A DNA stretch of 64,000 nt from JAJNBA01 sp963842295. GTDB lineage: Bacteria > Actinomycetota > UBA4738 > HRBIN12. Both the position numbers and the translations under genes were made by a program. Position 1 is the stretch's first letter. Each line of letters starts with the position of its first letter. Shown here in pieces: positions 25,316-33,612 of this stretch. Below the pieces are notes generated by a model. It searched no databases. It was not told the DNA's origin and worked only from the letters and a program-made list of their open reading frames with translations. The stretch covers positions 62,001-126,000 of the forward strand of contig CAWJFY010000004.1 of assembly GCA_963842295.1 (NCBI GenBank), in the 5' to 3' direction.

Positions 25316-26452
25316 ATGGAGATCCCAAGGACCCTCGTCGTCACGAACGACTTCCCTCCCAGGGTCGGCGGCATCCAGCGGACGCTCGAGTCGCTCTGTC
25401 GGGCGCTGCCGGCGGAGCAGGTCTCGGTGATCGCTCCTTCCTCGGATGGATCTGAAGCCTTCGACGAAGGGGCGGCCTTCGACGTTGTCAGGGAACGACG
25501 TCGGTTCATCTGGCCGACGGCCTCGTTCGGCGATCGCCTGGACGCCGAGATCGCGCGGACGGGCGCGGAGGTCGTCCTCTTCGGAGATGCGTTCCCCTTG
25601 GCCCTGCTGGGCCCTCGTCTTGCTTCGCACGGCGTGCCCTCCGTCGTTCTCGTGCATGGGTTCGACTACTGGCTGTCCACGGTGCCGGTTGCCCATAGCG
25701 CGATGAAGCGGATGACCTCGCATGTGTCGCGAGTGGCGGGGTGCAGCGAGTTCATCTCACGACGTGTCAGAACGGCGGTACCTCGCCACGTGCCCGTCTC
25801 CGTGTTGCGTCCCGGCGCCGACGTGGAGCGGTTCCGGCCCGACCTCCCGACCGCGGACATCCGAGAGAAGCATGGGCTCGGCAACCGCCCGCTGATCGTC
25901 TGTGTGAGCCGTTTGGTGCCGCGGAAGGGGCAGGACGTGCTGATCCGGTCGATGCGGGCCATCCAGCGCCGCGTTCCCGAGGCCGCACTCCTGATCGTCG
26001 GATCCGGCCCGCACGAGGCGAAGCTCCGCAGCCTCGCCGAACGGGAACCGCCCGGTTCGGTGTCCTTCGTGGGCGAGGTCACGGAGCAGGACCTTCCTCG
26101 GTACTACGCGGTCGGCGACGTCTTCGCGATGCCCTGCCGCACGCGGATGGCGGGTCTCGAGGTGGAGGGCTGGGGGAACGTCTTCATCGAGGCCGCCGCC
26201 TGCGGGCGCCCCGTCGTGGTGGGCGACTCCGGAGGGTCGCGTGAGGCACTCGTGCACGGGGAGACCGGCCTCCTCGTGGACGGCTCGGACGTCGAAGAGG
26301 TTGCCGACGCTCTCGCCACGCTGCTCGAGGACCCTCCCTACGCGATGCAGCTCGGGAAGGCGGGTCGGGCGCGGGTCGAGCGGGAGCACACGTGGGCTCG
26401 GGTCGCCGAGCGGCTCGCCGCCTGGCTGCAGGCCGCCGCGGCGGATCGTTGA
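25316..26452 (+). CDS. pimB: GT4 glycosyltransferase, PimB-like mannosyltransferase
   Basis: Retaining GT-B glycosyltransferase (family GT4) of 378 residues. It begins LVVTNDFPPRVGGIQRTLE, a start typical of actinobacterial PimB, and has the donor-site segment CRTRMAGLEVEGWGNVFIEA, with the characteristic MAGLEVEG insertion of PimB-type enzymes. PimB adds the second mannose to phosphatidylinositol mannoside on the cytoplasmic face of the membrane. The assignment to PimB rather than another lipid mannosyltransferase rests on those two motifs. The next genes (zinc-ribbon membrane protein, SRPBCC, ArsA, ROK kinase) follow on the same strand. Confidence 0.78.
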   Translation: MEIPRTLVVTNDFPPRVGGIQRTLESLCRALPAEQVSVIAPSSDGSEAFDEGAAFDVVRERRRFIWPTASFGDRLDAEIARTGAEVVLFGDAFPLALLGPRLASHGVPSVVLVHGFDYWLSTVPVAHSAMKRMTSHVSRVAGCSEFISRRVRTAVPRHVPVSVLRPGADVERFRPDLPTADIREKHGLGNRPLIVCVSRLVPRKGQDVLIRSMRAIQRRVPEAALLIVGSGPHEAKLRSLAEREPPGSVSFVGEVTEQDLPRYYAVGDVFAMPCRTRMAGLEVEGWGNVFIEAAACGRPVVVGDSGGSREALVHGETGLLVDGSDVEEVADALATLLEDPPYAMQLGKAGRARVEREHTWARVAERLAAWLQAAAADR

Positions 26453-26482
26453 GGCCTCCACGGATCACACGGAGCCCGACGG

Positions 26483-26488
26483 TACGCT
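26483..26488 (+). promoter_or_regulatory. -10 hexamer, leaderless start at 26496
   Basis: TACGCT, 7 bases, then GTG of the zinc-ribbon membrane protein. Confidence 0.5.
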
Positions 26489-26495
26489 GACCGAT

Positions 26496-27134
26496 GTGGA
26501 AGAGCTCCGTTGCCCCAACTGCTCGGCGCTCGTGAGCGCTGACGCCGATTGGTGCGGTCAGTGCTTCACGTCTCTCCGGACGAGAACCCCTGATCCCGAA
26601 CCGTCGACGGGCCCGGTCCTCGTACGACCCGCCGGCGAGGCGAACGCTCAGGACCGAGGTTCCGCGGCGGCCTGGCCTTGCCCGACGTGTGGCGCTCAGA
26701 ACCCGATCGAGCTCGACATGTGCGGCGTGTGCGGGACCTCCTTCGCGCAGCTCCTGCGTCAGGAGGAGCCCCGCTCCACCGTGTCTCCACGAGATGCGTT
26801 CCTGTGGTCACTCACCTTCCCCGGGGTCGGGCACGCCAAGGCCGGACGCACCCCCGACGGGATCGCACGCGGCACCCTGTTCGTGCTCACCTTCAGTCTC
26901 GCTCTGGTGATCGTGATCTCGGGCGTCTCGAATGCAGCGGTCTTCGCGGTGGTGACCCTGCTCCTCGTCTCGGCGCTCACGCTCTACCTGGGGTCGGCGG
27001 TCGAGGCGTATCGGATCGCGGACGGCGGATCTCCCTTCGTGTCGGCGCGGACCCTCCTTTGGGCCACCGTCGCGCTGATCATGGTCTCCGTCTCGTTACT
27101 CGCGACGGCCGTGGTGACGGTGAGCAGCCGCTAG
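26496..27134 (+). CDS. Membrane protein with two N-terminal zinc ribbons
   Basis: Protein of 212 residues of unknown function. Two zinc knuckles lie in the cytoplasmic N-terminus: CPNC...CGQC (residues about 6-24) and CPTC...CGVC (about 62-81). From about residue 105 a hydrophobic half contains three probable membrane helices, with a GVGHAKAGRTPDGIARG loop that resembles small-membrane-protein families with glycine-rich hairpins. GTG 26496 follows TACGCT by 7 bases and begins directly at the first ribbon. It lies downstream of pimB. A second, smaller zinc-ribbon membrane protein is at 56289. Confidence 0.7.
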   Translation: MEELRCPNCSALVSADADWCGQCFTSLRTRTPDPEPSTGPVLVRPAGEANAQDRGSAAAWPCPTCGAQNPIELDMCGVCGTSFAQLLRQEEPRSTVSPRDAFLWSLTFPGVGHAKAGRTPDGIARGTLFVLTFSLALVIVISGVSNAAVFAVVTLLLVSALTLYLGSAVEAYRIADGGSPFVSARTLLWATVALIMVSVSLLATAVVTVSSR

Positions 27135-27147
27135 GAGCCCGCGCCGC

Positions 27148-27153
27148 TAGGAT
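27148..27153 (+). promoter_or_regulatory. -10 hexamer, leaderless start at 27163
   Basis: TAGGAT, 9 bases, then ATG of the SRPBCC gene. Confidence 0.5.
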
Positions 27154-27162
27154 TCCTGGACC

Positions 27163-27603
27163 ATGGAGCACGCGGAGGGGTCGATCGTCATCGAGGCGCC
27201 GCTCGAGGACATCATGGAGGTCCTCGAGGACTACGAGGCCTACCCGGAGTGGGCAGAGGTTCGGACGGCGCAGATCCGCGAGCGAGGGGATGGGGGCCGC
27301 GCCACCGAAGTGGCCTTCGAGGTCGATGTCCCCGTACTCGGCAAGGCGACCTACACGCTGTCGTACCGATACGCGCCCGGCGACACCGGTCTGTCGTGGA
27401 CGACGAGAGAAGCCCGCGGAGCGATCCGTGACATCCGGGGGGAGTACCTCCTGAACGAGATCTCGGACTCCGAGACGAAGGTGACGTATCGGCTCGCGGT
27501 GGAGATCGGCGTCCTCGTGCCGGGGTTCGTTCGAACGGAGGGCGCCAAACGCGTCATCGAGAACGCCCTCGAGCGGCTCAAGCGGCGCGTGGAGATGGGC
27601 TAG
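27163..27603 (+). CDS. SRPBCC / polyketide cyclase-like lipid-binding protein
   Basis: START-like (SRPBCC) fold protein of 146 residues. The start IVIEAPLEDIMEVLEDYEAYPEW is the usual first strand and helices, and the C-terminal helix GAKRVIENALERLKRRVEM closes the ligand cavity. Such proteins bind hydrophobic ligands or aid cyclisation; the ligand here is unknown. It sits just before an ArsA-family ATPase. From memory, the order SRPBCC-ArsA-small Cys protein-glucokinase also occurs near glkA in Streptomyces, so this neighbourhood may be conserved across actinobacteria. Confidence 0.82.
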   Translation: MEHAEGSIVIEAPLEDIMEVLEDYEAYPEWAEVRTAQIRERGDGGRATEVAFEVDVPVLGKATYTLSYRYAPGDTGLSWTTREARGAIRDIRGEYLLNEISDSETKVTYRLAVEIGVLVPGFVRTEGAKRVIENALERLKRRVEMG

Positions 27604-27630
27604 GCCGCCGGGGTGCCGGTGCGGCTCCCG

Positions 27631-27636
27631 TAAGCT
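27631..27636 (+). promoter_or_regulatory. -10 hexamer, leaderless start at 27643
   Basis: TAAGCT, 6 bases, then ATG of the ArsA-family ATPase gene. Confidence 0.55.
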
Positions 27637-27642
27637 GGGCGG

Positions 27643-28830
27643 ATGCGGGTCCTCCTGTTCACCGGCAAGGGCGGTGTCGGCAAGACGACCGTGGCGGCTG
27701 CCACGGCCGTACGGTCTGCCGCCGCCGGACAGCGGACGCTGGTGATGTCGACCGACCCCGCGCACTCGTTGGGCGACTCCTTCGAGATGCAGATCGGATC
27801 CGATCCCACACAGATCTCCGACCTTCTCTGGGCGCAGCAGATCGACGCGCAGGATCGACTCGAGGACAACTGGCGCGAGATCCAGGACTACATGATCCAG
27901 CTCATGAACTGGGCGGGGACGGAAACGATCCAGGCCGAGGAGCTGACCGTCCTCCCGGGACTGGACGAGATCTTCGCCCTCATCGACGTCAAGACCCATG
28001 TCGAGAGCGGCAACTACGACGTGCTGATCGTGGACTGTGCCCCGACGGCGGAGACGCTCCGGCTCCTGTCGCTGCCTGACGTGATGCAGTGGTACATCGA
28101 GCGGATCTTCCCTGTGGAGCGGCGGATCGTGAAGACCGTCCGTCCGATCATGTCGCGGATGACGACCCTCCCGATCGCGGGTGACCGCGTGTTCGATGCG
28201 GTGGAACGGCTCCACAGGAACCTCGACGCGGTGAAGAGGATCCTGACGGATGAGACGACGTCGTCCGTTCGCCTCGTCTTGAACCTGGAGAAGATGGTGA
28301 TCGCCGAAGCGAGGCGCACCTACACCTACCTGGGGCTGTTCGGGTACCGGGTGGATGCCGTCGTGGTGAACAGGGTGCTGCCACCCGACGTGACCGACCC
28401 GTATTTCGGGAAGTGGAAGGACATCCAGGCCGAGCATCTCGCGACGGTGCACGAGTCCTTCGAGCCGGTCCCGATCCTGTCCGCGCGGCTGTTCGATCGA
28501 GAGATGGTGGGTGTGGGGCTCCTCGAGGAGATGGGCAACGAGGTGTACGGGGAGCTCGTCGCCGCGGACATCCTCTACCGGGACGACCCGATCCGGGTGC
28601 GGAAGCGCGGAACGGGATACGTGATGACGATGCGGCTTCCGTTCGCCTCACGCGACGACATGGACATCCACCGGCGCGGCGAGGAGCTCTTCGTACGGGT
28701 CGGTGCCTACAAGCGGAACTTGATCCTGCCGCAGTCGCTGAAGCGGATGACGGTCCGCGAGGCGAACTTCGCAGGCGATCATCTCGAGATCCTGTTCGGG
28801 CGGGAACCCCGTCCGGCGGAAAGGAGCTGA
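27643..28830 (+). CDS. ArsA/GET3-family ATPase
   Basis: SIMIBI-class ATPase of 395 residues. The N-terminus has the deviant Walker A loop TGKGGVGKTTVAAA, switch I as STDPAHSLGDSF and switch II in LIVDCAPTAETLRLL. Residues about 320-390 form the small beta-sandwich (ArsA-HSP20-like) domain found in actinobacterial ArsA homologues. It is a single-ATPase-domain protein with no arsenite-efflux partner nearby, so a role in membrane-protein targeting or another process is more likely than arsenite pumping. It heads a tightly spaced run ending with the folate cyclo-ligase at 31489. Confidence 0.85.
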   Translation: MRVLLFTGKGGVGKTTVAAATAVRSAAAGQRTLVMSTDPAHSLGDSFEMQIGSDPTQISDLLWAQQIDAQDRLEDNWREIQDYMIQLMNWAGTETIQAEELTVLPGLDEIFALIDVKTHVESGNYDVLIVDCAPTAETLRLLSLPDVMQWYIERIFPVERRIVKTVRPIMSRMTTLPIAGDRVFDAVERLHRNLDAVKRILTDETTSSVRLVLNLEKMVIAEARRTYTYLGLFGYRVDAVVVNRVLPPDVTDPYFGKWKDIQAEHLATVHESFEPVPILSARLFDREMVGVGLLEEMGNEVYGELVAADILYRDDPIRVRKRGTGYVMTMRLPFASRDDMDIHRRGEELFVRVGAYKRNLILPQSLKRMTVREANFAGDHLEILFGREPRPAERS

Positions 28831-28831
28831 C

Positions 28832-29104
28832 ATGGCCGAAGCCGCGAAACGCAGCCGAGCAGGGAAGACGGAGCCGCCGTCGACGGAGTCCCATGCGGGG
28901 GGCGGCCAGGTCTGCACGGTGGGGCTCTGTCCGATCTGTCTCGCCGTGACCGCCGTGCAGCCGCTGAAGCCGGAGGCCGTCGAGCACCTGCTGAACGCCG
29001 GGCGGGAGTTCCTCCTCGCGATGACGGCCGTCCTGGGCGCGCGCGCCGATGAGACGGGTGGCAAGGAGAAAGCGCCGACGCTGACGCGCATCGACATCGA
29101 GTGA
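28832..29104 (+). CDS. Small cysteine-motif protein
   Basis: Uncharacterised protein of 90 residues with a basic N-terminal tail, a CTVGLCPIC cysteine cluster (C-x5-C-x2-C) at about residues 28-36, and a helix (EAVEHLLNAGREFLLAMTAVLGA). The cluster could bind zinc or another metal. The start lies 1 base after the ArsA stop and its stop overlaps the glucokinase GTG, so it is embedded in the operon. Position between ArsA and a ROK kinase appears conserved in actinobacteria as far as I recall. Confidence 0.65.
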   Translation: MAEAAKRSRAGKTEPPSTESHAGGGQVCTVGLCPICLAVTAVQPLKPEAVEHLLNAGREFLLAMTAVLGARADETGGKEKAPTLTRIDIE

Positions 29105-30051
29105 GCGGCCGGCAGGCCGTCGGGATCGACATCGGCGGCACCAAGATCGCCGCCCTGCGCATCTCCACCGAGGGAGAGATCGCGGCGAGGACCGTGGTCC
29201 CGACACCGGCGACCGACCAGGCGGCCGCGCTGCCCGCGATCGAGGCCGCCGCCGCCTCGGTCCTCGACGAGAGCGTCGTTGCGATCGGTGTCGGCATGGC
29301 GGGCCTCGTTGACGTCATCTCCGGCGTTCTGTTGGACACGCCGAACCTGGTCTGGCGGAACGTGCCGCTGGCCGACCGGCTGGGCCGCCACTTCGGCCTC
29401 CCCGTGACCGTGGACAACGACGCCACGGCCGCCGCGTGGGCCGAGAGCCGACTCGGCGCCTCGCGTGGGTTTCGGGATTCCCTGTTCGTCGGGGTCGGCA
29501 CGGGGATCGGGGGTGGGATCATCGCCGGCGGACGTCTCGTGCGCGGTGCCCACGGTCTGGCCGGGGAGATCGGTCACATCATCGTGGAGCCGGGCGGGCC
29601 CCTCTGCGGATGCGGGAACCGGGGGTGCTGGGAGCAGGTGGCGAGCGGTCTGGCGATCTCACGAGCGGGGAGGCAGGCCGTCACCGATGAGCCCCGGTCC
29701 GCGATCGCCCGCCTCGCGGGCGGCGATCCCCGCCGCGCGACGGGCGAGCTCGTCACGGTGGCGGCCCGGGAGGGCGACGAGGTGGCCGTGGCGATCCTGG
29801 CGACGGTCGCGCGTCGGCTGGGCGAGGGTGTGGCGGGCCTCGTGAACGTGTTCGATCCCGACGTCGTCGTGGTCGGGGGAGGGGTTGGTGAGGCGGGAGA
29901 CCTTCTGTTCCTCCCCCTCCGCGAGGCCTTCCTCGCTGCGGTCGAGGGAGCCGATGTCCGACCCGAGGTGCCGATCGTGCCGGCCCACCTCGAGAACGAC
30001 GCCGGCGCGATCGGCGCCGCGCTCCTCGCGCTCGAGTCGGCGCCCGCATGA
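29101..30051 (+). CDS. ROK-family glucokinase
   Basis: Sugar kinase of 316 residues phosphorylating glucose (or another hexose) with ATP or polyphosphate. It has the N-terminal phosphate loop GIDIGGTKIAA, the catalytic aspartate in VDNDATAAAWAE, and the ROK zinc site CGCGNRGCWEQ followed by ASG. Length and the lack of an N-terminal DNA-binding domain mark it as a kinase rather than a ROK repressor. GTG 29101 overlaps the preceding stop by 4 bases, and its own stop overlaps the next ATG by 4 bases. Confidence 0.88.
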   Translation: MSGRQAVGIDIGGTKIAALRISTEGEIAARTVVPTPATDQAAALPAIEAAAASVLDESVVAIGVGMAGLVDVISGVLLDTPNLVWRNVPLADRLGRHFGLPVTVDNDATAAAWAESRLGASRGFRDSLFVGVGTGIGGGIIAGGRLVRGAHGLAGEIGHIIVEPGGPLCGCGNRGCWEQVASGLAISRAGRQAVTDEPRSAIARLAGGDPRRATGELVTVAAREGDEVAVAILATVARRLGEGVAGLVNVFDPDVVVVGGGVGEAGDLLFLPLREAFLAAVEGADVRPEVPIVPAHLENDAGAIGAALLALESAPA

Positions 30052-30914
30052 AGCTCGGGCTCAGCCTCCCCATGTTCACCGCGGACGTGCGGCGGCCGCT
30101 CGCGGCCGCGTCGCGAGCGGCCGCCGCCGGCTACGACGGGGTGTTCGCGCCCGATCACCTCTTTCCTCCCGGGGCACCGGGTCGGCCGGCGCTGGAGCCC
30201 TTCGCCGTTCTCGCGGCCGTCGCGGCGCTCCACCCCGGCCTGTATGTAGGAACCCTGGTCACGAGGGCGTCGCTCCGGCCTGCCGGGCTCCTCGCGAAGC
30301 AGGCCGCAGCGCTGGATCAGATGAGCGGCGGTCGAGGGATCCTCGGCGTCGGCGCCGGAGATTCGGTCTCCAAGCCGGAGCATGAGGCCTTCGGGATCCC
30401 GTTCGCGCCTGCGGCCGAGCGGGTCGCCATCCTCGAGGAAACGGTGAGCGCGCTGCGTGCGCTCTTCGTCGGTGAGCCCTGGGGCGGAGGGACGCATGTC
30501 CCCCCGATCGCGGGGCCTCTGCTTCCGCCCGGACACCCGGAGCTCTGGGTGGGGGGCCGCTCACCCGAGGTGATCGCCGCCGCCGCGCGGTCGGCCGACG
30601 CCTGGAACGGATGGGCGATGGACCCGGAGGCCTTCGAGGCGGCCGCCGGCGAGCTCGGCCGGCTCGCCGACGGCCGCACGGTGGTTCCCACGTGGGGTGG
30701 GATCGCCCTCGTCGGAACCGATGCGAGCGATCTGGAACGGCTGCGCGACGAGCGACGGGCCAAAGGCCTCTCGATGGACGTATGGCAGGGGAGCGCGGAG
30801 GACCTCCGAGCATTCGCCGACCGTCTCGCGGAGGCGGGCTGCTCGTGGCTCATCATGCTCCCGGTGGGTGGCGACGACCGGGTGGAGGTCGTGGCCGGAG
30901 CACTTCGCGGATGA
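30048..30914 (+). CDS. LLM-class (luciferase-like, probable F420) oxidoreductase
   Basis: TIM-barrel protein of the bacterial-luciferase-like superfamily, 288 residues. It starts KLGLSLPMF, has AGYDGVFAPDH, GTLVTRASLRPAGLLAKQAAALDQMSGGRGILGVGAGD and ELWVGGRSPEVIAAAARSADAWN, the standard order for F420- or FMN-dependent members. In actinobacteria this subgroup usually uses F420. Substrate unknown. Start and stop both overlap neighbours by 4 bases (ATGA), giving strict translational coupling. Confidence 0.82.
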   Translation: MKLGLSLPMFTADVRRPLAAASRAAAAGYDGVFAPDHLFPPGAPGRPALEPFAVLAAVAALHPGLYVGTLVTRASLRPAGLLAKQAAALDQMSGGRGILGVGAGDSVSKPEHEAFGIPFAPAAERVAILEETVSALRALFVGEPWGGGTHVPPIAGPLLPPGHPELWVGGRSPEVIAAAARSADAWNGWAMDPEAFEAAAGELGRLADGRTVVPTWGGIALVGTDASDLERLRDERRAKGLSMDVWQGSAEDLRAFADRLAEAGCSWLIMLPVGGDDRVEVVAGALRG

Positions 30915-31489
30915 ACAGCGGGGGGTTGAAGCGAGCCAAACGCCGGATACGCCACCGGGTGCTGGACGAGCGGGACGCCATCCCCACGACCCTTCGGAAG
31001 GAGATGGGGGATCGGGTGGCGGAGCGTTTCCTCTCGCTCGCCGAGGTCCAACGCGCGAGGACGGTCATGCTCTTCTGGTCGTTCGGATCGGAGGTCCCGA
31101 CCGGCCCCCTGATCGACCTTCTCCACGAGCGAGCTGTGGCTGTCGCGCTGCCGAGGATCGAGCATGCCGATCTGCTGCCCATCCGGTACGTCCCCGGCGA
31201 CCCTACGGCCGCCACCTCCTTCGGGGCCGAGGAGCCGGTGGGCGGGATGCGGCTCGATCCCTCGTCGATCGACGTCGTCGCCGTGCCCGGTGTGGCGTTC
31301 GATCGGCGGGGCGGCCGGATCGGCTACGGCGGCGGCTACTACGATCGATTCCTGCGAGGGGTGTCGGCCTTCACCGTCGGCCTCGGCTTCGGGCTTCAGG
31401 TGCTGCACGAGGATCTGCCCGGCGGGAGCTTCGACCTGCCGGTCGACGCGATCGTGACCGAGGACGAGACGATCCGACCTTCGACTTGA
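30911..31489 (+). CDS. 5-formyltetrahydrofolate cyclo-ligase
   Basis: Converts 5-formyl-THF to 5,10-methenyl-THF using ATP, returning a dead-end folate to the one-carbon pool. The 192-residue protein has KRAKRRIRHRVLDER at the N-terminus, FWSFGSEVPT in the middle and the family signature GRIGYGGGYYDRFL near the C-terminus. It is the last gene of the ArsA-glucokinase run and the first of a folate block that continues with GcvT-like, FtcD and FchA genes. Confidence 0.9.
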   Translation: MNSGGLKRAKRRIRHRVLDERDAIPTTLRKEMGDRVAERFLSLAEVQRARTVMLFWSFGSEVPTGPLIDLLHERAVAVALPRIEHADLLPIRYVPGDPTAATSFGAEEPVGGMRLDPSSIDVVAVPGVAFDRRGGRIGYGGGYYDRFLRGVSAFTVGLGFGLQVLHEDLPGGSFDLPVDAIVTEDETIRPST

Positions 31490-31502
31490 ACAGCCGTTCA
31501 AG
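31485..31502. promoter_or_regulatory. Palindromic operator candidate over the -35 of the GcvT-like gene
   Basis: CTTGAACAGCCGTTCAAG is a perfect inverted repeat (7-base arms, 4-base centre). The TTGAAC at 31487-31492 is 17 bases upstream of TAAGAG (31510-31515), so it doubles as a -35 element. The half-sites resemble a LexA box with one symmetrical change per arm, but another repressor is equally possible. It also overlaps the stop of the preceding gene. Confidence 0.5.
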
Positions 31503-31521
31503 CTCGTGATAAGAGGGGCGC

Positions 31522-32643
31522 ATGAGCGATGACGAGAACCGCGACGGGAGTGAAAGCAGACAGACGGCGTTCCACCGGATCATGTCGAAGACGGCGGCCG
31601 GGTTCATGGAGGAGGCCGGCTGGTGGTGGGTGACCGGTTTCGGGGACCCGCAGGCCGAGTACCAGGCGGTTCGTGAGGGCGTCGGCGTCTGGGACGTCTC
31701 GCCGCTCAACAAGTGGGACTTCCGCGGACCGGACGCGCTCGAGGCGGCGCAGCGGGTCCACTCGAACGACATCCTCGGGATGCGGACGGGGCAGGTCCGC
31801 TACGGCGCCTTCCTGGACGAAGACGGTCTCCTGGTCGACGACGGAACGGTCTTCAAGCATGCCGACGATCACGCCTGGGTCTGCACGAACGGCCTCGACC
31901 ACGAGACGTATTTCGCCGACGCGTCGAAGGGGCTCGACGTGGCCGTCGAGTACATCGCGCCGGAGCTGCCGCACCTGCAGGTCCAGGGCCCCACGTCTCG
32001 CGACGCCCTCCAGCCGCTCACGGAGGTGGATCTGGACGCTCTTCGCTACTTCCATTTCATCCCCGAGCAGGTCGCGATCGGTGGTGTTCCCGTGTGGCTG
32101 TCCAGGACCGGTTTCTCCGGTGAGTTGGGATACGAGCTGTTCACTCGGCCCGAGCACGCCGAAGACCTCTGGACGGTGATCGAGGGAACCGGCGCGGTCC
32201 CCTACGGTGTCGACGTCGTCGAGCCGCTGCGTATCGAGGCCGGCATGATCGTGACCGACTACGACTACGAGGCGCACCAGCGGACGCCGTTCGACCTGGG
32301 TCTCGATCGCGTCGTGGCGCTCGATGCCGAAGGCGCGTTCATGGGGAAGGACGCGTTGCGAGGGGTCGCCGCCGCACCGCCGAACCGTTTCAAGACCCTC
32401 CGCCTCGAAGGCGACGAGCTTCCCGAGTACGGCGCCGCGGTCGTGAAGGACGGCGAGGAGGTCGGGGTGCTGACCTCTCCGGCGACGAGTCCTGTCCACG
32501 GCCCGGTCGGCCTCGCGATCCTCCGATCCGAGATTGCCGCGGAGGGGACGAAGGTGGACGTCACGCTCGGCGACGGCAGCATCGGCGCGACCGTCGATGT
32601 GTTGGCGGTCCACGATCCCGAGAAGCGTCGTCCCCGGAGCTGA
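31522..32643 (+). CDS. GcvT-like aminomethyltransferase-family protein
   Basis: Folate-dependent methyl/methylene-transfer protein of 373 residues in the GcvT/DmdA/SoxA-C superfamily. It shows VGVWDVSPLNKWDF, GQVRYGAFLDEDGLLVDD and the substrate-loop LSRTGFSGELGYELF, followed by the C-terminal barrel (VGVLTSPATSP, PVGLAIL). Glycine cleavage partners GcvH and GcvP are absent, so it more likely demethylates another N- or S-methyl compound onto THF; DMSP demethylase (DmdA) is one relative but cannot be claimed. It is followed by FtcD and FchA, supporting a one-carbon role. Confidence 0.78.
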   Translation: MSDDENRDGSESRQTAFHRIMSKTAAGFMEEAGWWWVTGFGDPQAEYQAVREGVGVWDVSPLNKWDFRGPDALEAAQRVHSNDILGMRTGQVRYGAFLDEDGLLVDDGTVFKHADDHAWVCTNGLDHETYFADASKGLDVAVEYIAPELPHLQVQGPTSRDALQPLTEVDLDALRYFHFIPEQVAIGGVPVWLSRTGFSGELGYELFTRPEHAEDLWTVIEGTGAVPYGVDVVEPLRIEAGMIVTDYDYEAHQRTPFDLGLDRVVALDAEGAFMGKDALRGVAAAPPNRFKTLRLEGDELPEYGAAVVKDGEEVGVLTSPATSPVHGPVGLAILRSEIAAEGTKVDVTLGDGSIGATVDVLAVHDPEKRRPRS

Positions 32644-32671
32644 GCGCAGGAGCTGAGCGCGACCGTTCGCG

Positions 32672-32677
32672 TAGGCT
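32672..32677 (+). promoter_or_regulatory. -10 hexamer, leaderless start at 32685
   Basis: TAGGCT, 7 bases, then ATG of ftcD. Confidence 0.55.
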
Positions 32678-32684
32678 CGGCGTC

Positions 32685-33581
32685 ATGAGCGAGCTCGTCG
32701 GCGTGGTCCCCAACTTCAGCGAGGGGCGGCGCCGCGATGTGATCGACGCGATCGTGCATGCGTTGGACGTGGAGGGCGCGCGGGTGGTCTTCGCCGAGGC
32801 GGACCCCGACCATCACCGCCTGGATACCACCGTGCTGGGTGACGCCGACGCGGCTCGCCGGTCGGCGCTCGCCGGGGCCGCCGCTGCCGCGGAGCGGATC
32901 GACATGTTCGAGCACCGGGGCGGGCATCCTCGGATGGGCGCCGCGGACGTGATCCCGTTCATGCCGGTTCGCGATGTCAGCATGGACACGTGCGTCGAGC
33001 TCGCGCGGAACGTCGGACGCGAGCTCGCGGAGACGCTTGGCCTGCCGGTGTACCTGTACGGCGAGGCCGCTCTCGTGCCGGAGCGGCGATCGCTGGCCGA
33101 CGTCCGGAAAGGGGAGTTCGAAGGATTGCGGGAAGCCGTCGCCGCCGGCGACCGCCTCCCGGACTTCGGCCCGCACGAGATCGGCCGGGCGGGCGCGACG
33201 GCGGTCGGAGCCCGGAAGCCGCTCGTGGCGTTCAACATCTACCTGTCCGGGACGGACGAGGCCGCGGCGAAGGAGATCGCTCGCGCCGTTCGCGAGTCCT
33301 CGGGAGGACTTCCCGCCATCCGGGCGATCGGTTTCTCCGTCCCAGAGCGAGGATCCGTGACGGTCTCGATGAACCTCGTCGACTTCGAGGTGACCGGGAT
33401 CCGGGAGGCCTTCGATGCCGTGTCGGCGGAGGCCGCGTCGAGAGATCTGGAAGTCTCCGACTCGGAGATCGTGGGACTGGCACCGGAGGCTGCGCTTCCA
33501 CAAGGGGATGAGGAGCATGTCCGGTTGAAGGGATTCTCGCCCGAGGAGCAGATCCTGGAACGTCTGATCGAGGCCGATTGA
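32685..33581 (+). CDS. ftcD: Glutamate formimidoyltransferase
   Basis: Transfers the formimino (or formyl) group between N-formimino-glutamate and THF, the last step of one histidine-degradation route. The 298-residue protein matches the formiminotransferase N- and C-subdomains, with VPNFSEGRRRDVIDAI at the start, the active loop HRGGHPRMGAADVIPFMP, and FNIYLSGTDEAAAKEIA in the second half. The cyclodeaminase partner is the next gene, as a separate protein rather than fused as in mammals. No histidine-utilisation gene is in the window, so it may be recruited to the local one-carbon pathway. Confidence 0.9.
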   Translation: MSELVGVVPNFSEGRRRDVIDAIVHALDVEGARVVFAEADPDHHRLDTTVLGDADAARRSALAGAAAAAERIDMFEHRGGHPRMGAADVIPFMPVRDVSMDTCVELARNVGRELAETLGLPVYLYGEAALVPERRSLADVRKGEFEGLREAVAAGDRLPDFGPHEIGRAGATAVGARKPLVAFNIYLSGTDEAAAKEIARAVRESSGGLPAIRAIGFSVPERGSVTVSMNLVDFEVTGIREAFDAVSAEAASRDLEVSDSEIVGLAPEAALPQGDEEHVRLKGFSPEEQILERLIEAD

Positions 33582-33612
33582 TGCCGGCCCGGGTCGAGAG
33601 AGGAGACCGTTC

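Noticed and set aside
27643..28830. Arsenite efflux ATPase
   Set aside because: There is no ArsB, ArsD or ArsR gene nearby and only one ATPase domain; the neighbours are SRPBCC and glucokinase.
31522..32643. DMSP demethylase DmdA
   Set aside because: The sequence is GcvT-superfamily, but nothing visible separates DmdA from other members, and no DMSP genes are alongside.
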